Made by a program: the position numbers and the translations under genes
Assembly (NCBI GenBank): GCA_030637845.1
Contig: DAOWFT010000149.1
Span: forward strand, 1 to 13,021
Direction of reading: 5' to 3'
From: Thalassospiraceae bacterium
GTDB lineage: Bacteria > Pseudomonadota > Alphaproteobacteria > Rhodospirillales > Magnetovibrionaceae
Length of the DNA stretch: 13,021 nucleotides
Shown here: positions 1 to 5,746 of the stretch, piece by piece
Layout of the letters: each line of letters begins with the position of its first letter
How positions within the stretch are numbered: the first letter of the stretch is position 1
The notes under the pieces: generated by a model
Told to the model about the DNA's origin: nothing
What the model saw: only the letters and a program-made list of their open reading frames with translations
Database searches by the model: none

Positions 1-123
1 ATCGCGGCGCCCAACATAATAATTGTCAAACGATCCTCCCCCTTTGTTGATGCTGGCAAGCTACACTCCGGCGTCATGAAGAAAGGTTTTGAGGCCCTTA
101 ATCGCTACCTGGAAACAAGGTAG
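1..123 (+). CDS. C-terminal end of an unrecognised protein (partial, runs off the left edge)
   Basis: Frame 1 is open from the first base for 40 codons and ends in TAG at 121-123. The other two plus frames meet stops within the first 50 bases. The residues look like a natural protein end: a short beta-like stretch (APNIIIVKR) followed by an amphipathic helix ending in ALNRYLETR. A good intrinsic terminator for this strand lies downstream at 297-329, which fits a real gene ending here. I do not recognise the family, and only the last 40 residues are visible. It converges on carD, so the two are not in one operon. It could be a chance open frame, but the residue pattern and the terminator make a real gene more likely than not. 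Confidence 0.5.
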   Translation: MAAPNIIIVKRSSPFVDAGKLHSGVMKKGFEALNRYLETR

Positions 124-177
124 CGGAATAAGGCTGTCGATAGCAGCGCATTATCTTGAAGTATCCAAGTAACTGCT

Positions 178-199
178 ATTTTGTCGATTTCGACAAAAT
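178..199. repeat. perfect palindrome with repeated TGTCGA elements
   Basis: ATTTTGTCGA (178-187) is followed after two bases by its exact reverse complement at 190-199. The core TGTCGA also occurs at 135-140 and 205-210, each time as GCTGTCGA. The site is in the gap between two convergent gene ends, with no T-run next to it on either strand, so it does not look like a terminator. It could be a binding site for a dimeric regulator or a cruciform-forming element. The symmetry is certain; the function is unknown. Confidence 0.45.
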
Positions 200-250
200 T
201 GAGCTGTCGACCTCTCCACAAAAAACCTTGTTGGAATAACAGGTTAATAC

Positions 251-281
251 AAAAGGAGCCATCGCTCAAAGCGATGGCTCC
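251..281 (-). terminator. intrinsic terminator of carD
   Basis: GGAGCCATCGC (255-265) pairs perfectly with GCGATGGCTCC (271-281), giving an 11-bp stem with a 5-base loop. Read on the minus strand the hairpin is followed by TTTT (254-251). It lies about 70 bases past the carD stop codon, the right place and direction to end that transcript. The plus strand lacks a T-run after the hairpin. Confidence 0.75.
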
Positions 282-296
282 CCTCATTTGGTTAGT

Positions 297-329
297 GGCT
301 CGGGGATAATTCCCGGCCTTTTTAATTTT
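297..329 (+). terminator. intrinsic terminator for the plus-strand gene entering from the left
   Basis: GGC (297-299) and CGGG (301-304) pair with CCCG (312-315) and GCC (316-318), with T300 bulged and a short AT-rich loop. TTTTTAATTTT follows at 319-329. On the plus strand this is a reasonable GC-rich hairpin plus T-tract. It would end transcription of the gene whose stop is at 121-123, leaving a 3' UTR of about 200 bases. Confidence 0.6.
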
Positions 330-351
330 AACTGTGGATTGTGCTTGCCGC

Positions 352-870
352 CTAAGCGGCTATTTTAAACAAAAGCTTTTCAACCTTGGCAGTAGCCTTT
401 TCCATATCGACCTTGTCAACCGCAGCAACTTCACTTGAAAGACGATCAAGCGCTTGTTCGTAAATCTGCCGTTCACTGAAAGATTGATCCGGCTGGTCGG
501 CGCGACGGTGCAGGTCGCGAACAACCTCGGCAATCAAAATAGGATCGCCAGAATTGATTTTAGCTTCATATTCCTGTGCCCGGCGGCTCCACATGGTGCG
601 CTTTACCCGGGCGCGACCTTTTAGTGTGGTCATGGCCGCATCCATAATTTTTTTCGAGCTGAGCTTGCGCAGGCCCGAATCCACTGCCTTGTCGACCGGC
701 ACGCTAAGGGTCATGCGTTCGTTTTCAAAAGAAATAACAAATAGGTGCAGCTTGTGCCCGGCGACTTCCTTTTTTTCAATGCCGGTAACCTGGCCCACAC
801 CGTGGGTCGGATAAACGACAAAGTCACCCTTACTGAACAACAAGCTGTCGGTGGTTGATTTTTTTGCCAT
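352..870 (-). CDS. carD: CarD/CdnL-family RNA polymerase-binding transcription regulator
   Basis: The product is a 172-residue CarD family protein. CarD proteins bind the RNA polymerase beta subunit through an N-terminal Tudor-like domain and stabilise open promoter complexes through a C-terminal helical domain. Here the N-terminal domain spans about residues 14-70, with the family hallmark FVVYPTHGVGQV (17-28) and AGHKLHLFVISF (37-48). The helical domain follows, with TMWSRRAQEY (92-101). The Trp in it matches the conserved Trp that wedges into the promoter minor groove in characterised CarD proteins. I chose ATG at 868-870, starting MAKKST, over a TTG eight codons upstream. The ATG gives the usual family length, and a promoter-like pair at 902-930 would start the RNA at about the TTG itself. 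The protein is expected to act genome-wide on housekeeping promoters. A terminator follows at 251-281. Confidence 0.95.
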   Translation of the reverse strand: MAKKSTTDSLLFSKGDFVVYPTHGVGQVTGIEKKEVAGHKLHLFVISFENERMTLSVPVDKAVDSGLRKLSSKKIMDAAMTTLKGRARVKRTMWSRRAQEYEAKINSGDPILIAEVVRDLHRRADQPDQSFSERQIYEQALDRLSSEVAAVDKVDMEKATAKVEKLLFKIAA

Positions 871-901
871 GGTATTCTTCGTTCCGTTTGCCAATTTAAG
901 A

Positions 902-930
902 ATTTAATTTTATTGCCTTGTTTGGGTCAA
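902..930 (-). promoter_or_regulatory. candidate carD promoter
   Basis: On the minus strand TTGACC (925-930) and TTAAAT (902-907) are separated by exactly 17 bases. This is a fair sigma-70-type match: five of six at -35 and four of six at -10. Transcription would begin near 895 and give a leader of about 25 bases before the ATG at 870. A second candidate further upstream is an extended -10 (TGATATGAT, 1050-1058) without a convincing -35. Confidence 0.4.
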
Positions 931-1105
931 AAATCGCCAAAAACGTCCTAAAGGCGGAAAATCCAGCCTAAAAAGCCTCATTTTTGCAAAAAACGGCCCG
1001 CACAAGCAAAAGCCGACCACTTTAAATGGGAGGGCCAGCTTCGAGCGCTATCATATCACAAAAATAGCCTAAAAAACACCCCGTCAAGGGCATATTGGCG
1101 TTAAA

Positions 1106-1441
1106 TCAGGTGCCTTTTCCCGGATTTGGGCTCAAAAGGGCTTCTTTGTCCTTTTTCCCGTCCCAATCCTTGGCATCGGATGGAATATCGTTTTTGCGGG
1201 TTATGTTGGGCCAGATAGCGGAATATTTGTTGTTTATATCCAGCCACTTTTCCAGACCGGATTCGGTATCGGGCAAGATGGCCTCTGCCGGGCATTCGGG
1301 TTCGCACACACCGCAATCGATGCATTCGTCGGGCTGGATAACCAGCATATTTTCACCCTCGTAAAAACAGTCAACCGGGCAGACATCAACACAGTCTTGA
1401 TATTTACACTTTATGCAGTTTTCGGTAACGACATATGTCAT
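1106..1441 (-). CDS. fdxA: 7Fe ferredoxin, FdxA type ([3Fe-4S][4Fe-4S])
   Basis: The product is a 111-residue cytosolic electron carrier of the Azotobacter FdI/FdxA family. The first cysteine cluster is CIKCKYQDC followed by VDVCPVDC (C9, C12, C17, C21, C25). The second is CIDCGVCEPECP (C40, C43, C46, C50). By analogy with FdI, C9, C17 and C50 hold the 3Fe cluster, C21, C40, C43 and C46 hold the 4Fe cluster, and C12 and C25 are free. The C-terminal half keeps the family signature WPNIT and a DAKDWDG-like stretch. ATG at 1439-1441 is preferred over the ATG four codons upstream because it gives the canonical MTYVVT start. The upstream codons ATG-GAG-AGC themselves supply the GGAG ribosome site. 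The gene sits upstream of carD on the same strand. Its redox partner cannot be told from the window. Confidence 0.96.
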   Translation of the reverse strand: MTYVVTENCIKCKYQDCVDVCPVDCFYEGENMLVIQPDECIDCGVCEPECPAEAILPDTESGLEKWLDINNKYSAIWPNITRKNDIPSDAKDWDGKKDKEALLSPNPGKGT

Positions 1442-1493
1442 TTTGCTCTCCATCGGGTGACATGGGTGATGTATGCGGAAAAACTCGGGGCAA

Positions 1494-1522
1494 TATCTAC
1501 CTTATAGCCGACCTAATCTCAA
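1494..1522 (-). promoter_or_regulatory. candidate fdxA promoter
   Basis: Minus-strand TTGAGA (1517-1522, five of six to the -35 consensus) and TAGATA (1494-1499, weak) are spaced by 17 bases. Transcription would start about 45 bases before the fdxA ATG. The -10 lacks the final T, as is common at alphaproteobacterial promoters that depend on CarD. The 92-base gap to the upstream terB-like gene leaves room for it. Confidence 0.3.
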
Positions 1523-1533
1523 GTATTTCCGGG

Positions 1534-1977
1534 TTATATATTTTCCAGCACCCGTTTGCGGGCATCACCGCTTTCGCGGTCGGAAACATAAATCAGGCCC
1601 GAAACCCTGCGAATAAGGTTGGATTCATAATCATCCAGGGTGCCATCGGCCAGAACCACCCGCCACAGCATTTCTATAATTTCCACCCGTTCGGCGTGGT
1701 CCATGCTGTCTTTTATGGTGCGGGCAAATCCATATATTTCAATCGAGCCTTCGACCACTTTTTTGGCATCGTTTATAAGCTCGGCAGCCTCATCGGTATT
1801 GAGTGAAAAGCGTTCGCAAAGAAGGCTGGTTATTACCTTGAGCTCACCCTCATCAAAAGTGCCGTCCATAACGGCGGCCTCTACCAATAATGCGCTTGCG
1901 GCAAGCTCAAGCGAACGCGGGGGTTTAGCCTCGTTCGCCTGGCTACCAGATAGCATGGATTTTATTTTGTCTAACAT
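1534..1977 (-). CDS. TerB-domain (tellurite resistance TerB-like) protein
   Basis: The product is a 147-residue, all-helical, probably cytosolic protein of the TerB/DjlA-N-like fold. Two copies of the family acidic motif are visible: VMDGTFDEGE (36-45) and LADGTLDDYE (109-118). They are the metal-binding-like halves of the fold. The C-terminus shows the typical pattern VSGLIYVSDRES (125-136) followed by a basic helix. There is no signal peptide or membrane segment. Small stand-alone TerB proteins of this type are common in alphaproteobacteria. The tellurite link comes from plasmid ter operons, and no other ter gene is here, so the actual role is unknown. The gene starts 29 bases after the HPF-like gene stop on the same strand, so the two are probably co-transcribed. 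The ribosome site before the ATG is weak, consistent with translational coupling. Confidence 0.85.
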   Translation of the reverse strand: MLDKIKSMLSGSQANEAKPPRSLELAASALLVEAAVMDGTFDEGELKVITSLLCERFSLNTDEAAELINDAKKVVEGSIEIYGFARTIKDSMDHAERVEIIEMLWRVVLADGTLDDYESNLIRRVSGLIYVSDRESGDARKRVLENI

Positions 1978-2006
1978 CGCCTACGGGTATAGCGCATAGA
2001 TTTTTT

Positions 2007-2369
2007 TTATGCACTCAATTCTTTATTATTTTCGCGACGTTCTTCATCGCGGCGTTTTCCAACCATAGTTTTAATCTGCGATTCTATGGCCTTGAACGCA
2101 TCGCGCACGGCAACATAAACATCTTCGTGGGCTGGGTTGTTGCCGCGGTCATTATGGATGGCTTGACCGACACCGGGGATGCTTATTTCAATGTTGATAT
2201 GAAACAGCTTGCCTTTGGTGTGTGATTTATGTGGCGCCTCCACCACAACCCTACAGCTGGTTATTCGTCCGTAATATTCCTCAATTTTTATTGCATGATC
2301 GGCTATGTCTTTACTAAGCACATCGGAATGGTCACAGCCGTGAAAGCTAATCTGGACGGGAACCTGCAT
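2007..2369 (-). CDS. HPF/RaiA-family ribosome-associated protein (short form)
   Basis: This 120-residue protein resembles the ribosome hibernation-promoting (S30AE) family. Members of that family bind the 30S decoding region and silence ribosomes in stationary phase. Visible family features are the N-terminal strand MQVPVQISFHG, the ITSCRVVVEAPH core (36-47), the KGKLFHINIEI strand and the C-terminal helix HEDVYVAVRDAF. The protein ends in a very charged tail (KRRDEERRENN). It lacks the C-terminal dimerisation domain of long HPF, so 100S dimer formation by the long-form mechanism is not expected. The start at 2367-2369 has a good ribosome site, GGGAGA, at the right distance. It heads a minus-strand series with the TerB-like gene. 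It is a divergent relative, so ribosome binding is inferred from the family. Confidence 0.85.
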   Translation of the reverse strand: MQVPVQISFHGCDHSDVLSKDIADHAIKIEEYYGRITSCRVVVEAPHKSHTKGKLFHINIEISIPGVGQAIHNDRGNNPAHEDVYVAVRDAFKAIESQIKTMVGKRRDEERRENNKELSA

Positions 2370-2494
2370 GGTGATCTCCCTTTATTAATTGATTTATCAC
2401 TGGATGGGCGGGTCAGGGGCCGCACATTTACGCCGATACCCCCTAAATATAACAAGCCGTAATTATACTCCCATCAGGGTCAAGTTGATATAAT

Positions 2495-2512
2495 ATGATT
2501 ACATATAATCAT
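2495..2512. promoter_or_regulatory. operator-like inverted repeat over a TATAAT box
   Basis: ATGATTA (2495-2501) and TAATCAT (2506-2512) are a perfect 7-bp inverted repeat spaced by four bases. It overlaps one TATAAT hexamer (2504-2509) and follows another (2489-2494). Neither hexamer has a convincing -35 at standard spacing. The site is 19 bases upstream of the lipoprotein ATG and lies in the divergent region with the HPF-like gene. It fits a repressor operator on a promoter for the lipoprotein gene, but AT-rich sequence makes chance symmetry possible. Confidence 0.35.
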
Positions 2513-2530
2513 TTTATTGGAGGGTCGAAC

Positions 2531-2707
2531 ATGAGATTGGTCAAATCCCCAAGGAAGGTATCAATTATTTTGGCATTGGCATTTATTGTTTCTGCCTGCG
2601 CCCCGGAGGTGGGCTCGGACAAATGGTGTGAACAATTGAAAGAAAAGCCCAAGGGTGAGTGGACCGCCAATGAAATGGGTGATTTTACAAAGCACTGTAT
2701 TTTGTAA
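2531..2707 (+). CDS. small DUF3012-type lipoprotein
   Basis: The product is a 58-residue predicted outer-membrane lipoprotein. A basic N-terminus (MRLVKSPRK) leads to a hydrophobic stretch and a lipobox VSAC with Cys23. Residue +2 after the lipidated Cys is Ala, not Asp, so export to the outer membrane is expected. The mature part, about 35 residues, matches my memory of the DUF3012 family: APEVGS, a WC pair, KEKPKGEWTANE and a C-terminal KHC. Two cysteines in the mature part besides the lipidated one could form a disulfide. ATG at 2531 is preferred over an upstream in-frame ATG at 2495 because GGAGG lies seven bases before it and because it gives a proper signal peptide. The function of the family is not known to me. 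The gene is isolated: divergent from HPF and converging on acnA. Confidence 0.8.
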   Translation: MRLVKSPRKVSIILALAFIVSACAPEVGSDKWCEQLKEKPKGEWTANEMGDFTKHCIL

Positions 2708-2712
2708 AATCA
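2680..2712. repeat. 12-bp inverted repeat at the convergent ends of the lipoprotein gene and acnA
   Basis: TGATTTTACAAA (2680-2691) and TTTGTAAAATCA (2701-2712) are exact reverse complements with a 9-base loop. The repeat covers the last codons and stop of the lipoprotein gene and lies 12 bases past the acnA stop. It could act as a shared 3' hairpin for both transcripts. It is AT-rich and lacks a following T-run on either strand, so it is not a textbook intrinsic terminator. Confidence 0.4.
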
Positions 2713-2724
2713 GGCATCGCTGAA

Positions 2725-5394
2725 TTATTTTTGCGCTAGCCGCCTCAACACATAAGATAAAATGCCACCATGACGATAGTATTCTACTTCGTCCAATGTA
2801 TCGATGCGGCACTTAAGCACCACATCTTCAGATTTTCCATCATTGCGCAAAATAGAAAGCATTACGTCTTGCCCCGGTTTTATGTCGCCTTCGATACCGG
2901 TGATGGATAAAACTTCATCACCTTTCAGGCCAAGACTTTTCCGGCTGTCGCCATTTTTAAACTCAAGCGGCAAAATACCCATACCAACCAAATTGGAACG
3001 ATGGATGCGCTCGTAGCTTTCAACAATCACTGCCTTAACACCTAAAAGCTTGGTTCCCTTGGCCGCCCAGTCCCGGCTTGAACCGGTGCCGTATTCCTTG
3101 CCCGCAACCACAACCAGCGGCGTTCCCGCATCTTTGTGTTTCATGGCGGCATCATAAATGAACGCCTCAGCCCCATCAAAAAGCGTAACCCCGCCCTCGG
3201 TTCCCGGTGCCATTTCATTGCGGATGCGAATGTTGGCAAAGGTTCCGCGCATCATTACTTCGTGGTTGCCCCGGCGTGACCCGAACGAATTAAAATCTTC
3301 CGGGCGGATTTGGTAGCTTTTTAAATATTCACCCGCCGGGCCGTCGTCCTTGATGGCCCCAGCCGGTGAAATATGGTCGGTGGTTACGCTATCGCCCAAA
3401 ATTGCCAATAATTTGGCATCCTTGATATCGTGAATTTCGCCGGGCTCTGCGCTCAGGTTTTCAAAAAATGGCGGGTTGCGAACATAGGTAGAACCTTCGT
3501 TCCAATCAAACGTCATACCTTTGCCCGCGGGAATTTCCCGCCATGCTTTGGGGCCTTTAAATACATCTTTGTAACGCTCGGCATACATTTCCGGGCTGAG
3601 CGATGATTTTACCGCGTCCGCCACTTCTTTGTTGGTTGGCCAAATGTCTTTCATATAAACCGGGTTGCCATCGCTATCTTTTCCCAATGGATCGTTAAAC
3701 AAATCTCGGGTCATGCTTCCGGCCAGAGCATAGGCCACCACCAATGGCGGGCTGGCCAGATAATTGGCTTTTACATCGGGGTTGATGCGGCCTTCAAAAT
3801 TACGGTTGCCGGAAAGAACCGCTGTGGCAATCAGGTCGCCTGTCTTAACTGCGGCAGATATTTCTTTTGCCAGCGGCCCGGAATTACCGATGCAGGTTGT
3901 GCAACCGAAACCGACAATGTTAAAGCCAAGGGCGTCAAGATGAGTTTGCAATCCGGCGGCTTGTAGATAATCAGCCACAACCTGACTGCCCGGAGCCAGC
4001 GATGTTTTTACCCACGGCTTAGGCCTTAGCCCTTTTTCATGGGCTTTCTTGGCCAATAATCCGGCTGCAACCAAAACCGAAGGGTTCGATGTATTGGTGC
4101 AAGACGTAATGGCGGCAATAACCACATCGCCATCGCGCAGTTTATGGTCGCGTCCTTCTACATCTGTTTCGCGCACTTGGTTTGTGCCGGCTAAATCTTT
4201 TAATGCGGTTTTGAAAGCATCGCTTGCGTTTGATAATGCAATGCGGTCTTGCGGGCGTTTCGGCCCAGCCAGTGATGGCTCAACCGTTGAAATATCAAGC
4301 TCTAGCGTGTCGCTAAACACCGGGTCGGGGGATGATGGGTCGCGCCACATGCCTTGGGCTTTGGCGTAGGCCTCAACCAAGGCCACCCGTTCGGGATCGC
4401 GTGCGGTGAAGTTAAGATAATTAATAGTTTCACTATCAATCGGGAAAATGCCGCAGGTGGCACCATATTCCGGTGCCATGTTGGCGATGGTTGCACGGTC
4501 AGGCAATGACAGATGATCAAGCGCCGGTCCAAAAAATTCAACAAATTTTCCAACCACACCTTTTTTACGCAGCATTTCAACAATAACCAATACAAGATCG
4601 GTTGCGGTTGTGCCTTCTTTTAAGGAGCCGCTTAATTTAAAACCGATTACTTCGGGTATTAGCATGGAAATTGGCTGGCCCAACATTGCGGCCTCGGCTT
4701 CGATGCCGCCAACGCCCCAACCTAAAACCGCAAGCCCGTTTACCATTGTGGTATGGCTGTCGGTTCCGACCAATGTGTCGGGGAAGGCTAAGGTATTGCC
4801 GTCTTGGTCATCGTCGGTCCACACAACCTGAGCCAGATTTTCAACGTTAACCTGATGGCAGATACCGGTTCCCGGTGGAACCACCCGGAAATTATCAAAC
4901 GCGCCCTGACCCCAACGTAAAAATTCATAGCGCTCACGGTTGCGCTTAAATTCCATTTCCTCGTTCTTTTTTAATGAATCAGCTGTGCCCGAATAATCAA
5001 TCATCACCGAATGATCGATAACCAAATCAACCGGGGAAAGCGGGTTTATTTTTTTAGGATCACCACCGACCGCAACCATCGCATCGCGCATGGCGGCAAG
5101 GTCAACCACCGCAGGCACGCCGGTAAAATCCTGCATCAGCACCCGGGCCGGACGATAGGCAATTTCACGGCCCGAATTTCCGCTGGCCGCCGCCTTTATG
5201 TCGTCGGCGCTAACCGTGCGGCCATCTTCAAAACGCAGAAGGTTTTCCAGCAATATCTTGGTGGAAAAAGGCAAGCTGGATACATCGCCAAGCCCGTTTT
5301 TGCCTGCAGCCGGGATGGAATAATAATCATACGATTTTCCTCCGACCTCGAGGGTGCGCAGTGAATCTATAGTTTTTCCTGTTTTGCCGGGCAT
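2725..5394 (-). CDS. acnA: aconitate hydratase A (aconitase)
   Basis: The product is an 889-residue cytosolic [4Fe-4S] enzyme that interconverts citrate and isocitrate through cis-aconitate in the TCA and glyoxylate cycles. The length and organisation match the AcnA/IRP1 class. The iron-sulfur ligands are C432 (SCTNTSNP), C498 and C501 (GFGCTTCIGNSGP). Substrate-site motifs are VGTDSHTTMVNG (209-220), GNRNFEGR (529-536), GDSVTTDHISPAG (667-679), GSRRGNHEVM (705-714) and EYGTGSSRDWAAKG (767-780). The swivelling C-terminal domain runs from about residue 660 to the end. The ATG at 5392-5394 has an AGGAG site about 13 bases upstream. No truncation or missing catalytic residue is seen. It stands alone on its strand, divergent from the ccm operon. 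The acnA-ccmA pairing recurs in alphaproteobacteria from general knowledge. Confidence 0.98.
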   Translation of the reverse strand: MPGKTGKTIDSLRTLEVGGKSYDYYSIPAAGKNGLGDVSSLPFSTKILLENLLRFEDGRTVSADDIKAAASGNSGREIAYRPARVLMQDFTGVPAVVDLAAMRDAMVAVGGDPKKINPLSPVDLVIDHSVMIDYSGTADSLKKNEEMEFKRNRERYEFLRWGQGAFDNFRVVPPGTGICHQVNVENLAQVVWTDDDQDGNTLAFPDTLVGTDSHTTMVNGLAVLGWGVGGIEAEAAMLGQPISMLIPEVIGFKLSGSLKEGTTATDLVLVIVEMLRKKGVVGKFVEFFGPALDHLSLPDRATIANMAPEYGATCGIFPIDSETINYLNFTARDPERVALVEAYAKAQGMWRDPSSPDPVFSDTLELDISTVEPSLAGPKRPQDRIALSNASDAFKTALKDLAGTNQVRETDVEGRDHKLRDGDVVIAAITSCTNTSNPSVLVAAGLLAKKAHEKGLRPKPWVKTSLAPGSQVVADYLQAAGLQTHLDALGFNIVGFGCTTCIGNSGPLAKEISAAVKTGDLIATAVLSGNRNFEGRINPDVKANYLASPPLVVAYALAGSMTRDLFNDPLGKDSDGNPVYMKDIWPTNKEVADAVKSSLSPEMYAERYKDVFKGPKAWREIPAGKGMTFDWNEGSTYVRNPPFFENLSAEPGEIHDIKDAKLLAILGDSVTTDHISPAGAIKDDGPAGEYLKSYQIRPEDFNSFGSRRGNHEVMMRGTFANIRIRNEMAPGTEGGVTLFDGAEAFIYDAAMKHKDAGTPLVVVAGKEYGTGSSRDWAAKGTKLLGVKAVIVESYERIHRSNLVGMGILPLEFKNGDSRKSLGLKGDEVLSITGIEGDIKPGQDVMLSILRNDGKSEDVVLKCRIDTLDEVEYYRHGGILSYVLRRLAQK

Positions 5395-5457
5395 TGGGCA
5401 GGGGCTCCTTTTTTTTAAGGGTCTGGTGTGTGTGCCTAAGAGCTTTATTTTAGGGGA

Positions 5458-5487
5458 TATATAGGACTTTTCTGGCCCACGAGTCCA
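5458..5487 (-). promoter_or_regulatory. candidate acnA promoter
   Basis: Minus-strand TGGACT (5482-5487) and TATATA (5458-5463) are 18 bases apart, each a four-of-six match to the sigma-70 consensus. The start would be near 5450, giving a leader of about 57 bases. The -10 lacks the final T, the class of promoter that CarD is known to help in alphaproteobacteria. Weak by itself; chosen as the best pair upstream of acnA. Confidence 0.3.
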
Positions 5488-5603
5488 TAAATGCGGGCTT
5501 TTTCTCAGAATATATTTAGCAATAAACCACCACTTTACCCCCTTCCTGACACAATCTAGTCACATTCGGGGGCTTTAATAACAATCAAGGAAACGGCGGG
5601 TTT

Positions 5604-5648
5604 ATGAGGCTCCCCCCTCCCTCTCTCCACCCGCCGGCCCTTGAATAA
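5604..5648 (+). CDS. possible leader peptide, 14 codons, proline-rich
   Basis: ATG at 5604 opens a 14-residue frame, MRLPPPSLHPPALE, ending in TAA at 5646-5648. AAGGAA lies 11 bases upstream, slightly far for a ribosome site. Three consecutive prolines are a known slow-translation motif relieved by elongation factor P. Translation would melt the stem at 5594-5636, and the stop codon falls in the next hairpin. It sits before a terminator and the ccm operon, as leader peptides do. With 14 codons, chance is a serious alternative. Confidence 0.2.
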   Translation: MRLPPPSLHPPALE

Positions 5649-5711
5649 AGGGCAACCTTTTTAAAATGTGAAATTAAGTTGTGAAACGATTTTCGCAGTG
5701 CTGACTACCTT

Positions 5712-5746
5712 AAAGACCGGGTTTATTGAAACCCGGTCTTTTTTTT
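5712..5746 (+). terminator. strong intrinsic terminator 54 bases upstream of ccmA
   Basis: AAAGACCGGGTTT (5712-5724) pairs perfectly with AAACCCGGTCTTT (5729-5741) around a 4-base loop, and eight T residues run from 5739 to 5746. This is the clearest terminator in the window. It points toward ccmA, but no gene of normal size on the plus strand precedes it. On the minus strand only TTT follows, so minus-strand termination would be weaker. Confidence 0.9.

Larger units (their letters stand above)
5587..5746 (+). ncRNA. candidate small RNA or attenuator leader before ccmA
   Basis: The 406-base gap between acnA and ccmA holds no ordinary gene, yet a strong plus-strand terminator closes at 5746, so a plus-strand RNA probably ends there. 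Going upstream, one finds a hairpin GTGAAA/TTTCGC (5681-5696), a hairpin GCCCTT/AAGGGC (5637-5653) and an 8-bp stem CGGCGGGT/ACCCGCCG (5594-5601 with 5629-5636). The last stem carries a C-rich loop of repeated CCTCC-like motifs. The 5' end is not defined. The best promoter-like pair, TTGAAT (5641-5646) and TAAAAT (5662-5667), has a short 15-base spacer and would give an RNA of about 70 bases. A longer RNA would start upstream of 5587. The RNA may be independent, or the leader of the ccm transcript with regulated termination. I recognise no named family. Confidence 0.35.

Noticed and set aside
105..287. 60-residue minus-strand open frame
   Set aside because: It runs through the carD terminator hairpin and the palindrome, has no ribosome site and no recognisable protein pattern.
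554..814. 86-residue plus-strand open frame inside carD
   Set aside because: It is antisense to a clear carD reading frame, with Ser/Arg-rich shadow composition.
1081..1105. Possible fdxA terminator on the minus strand
   Set aside because: A T-run is present, but the stem CCC/GGG before it is only three base pairs, too weak to call.
4049..5364. Several plus-strand open frames of 70-120 residues across acnA
   Set aside because: All are antisense shadows of acnA, which is intact and strongly supported.
5638..5667. CCCTTGAA at 5638-5645 as a heat-shock sigma (RpoH) promoter
   Set aside because: The -35 part fits well, but no CCCAT-like -10 is at the right distance. Kept only as a weak general promoter idea in the RNA entry.
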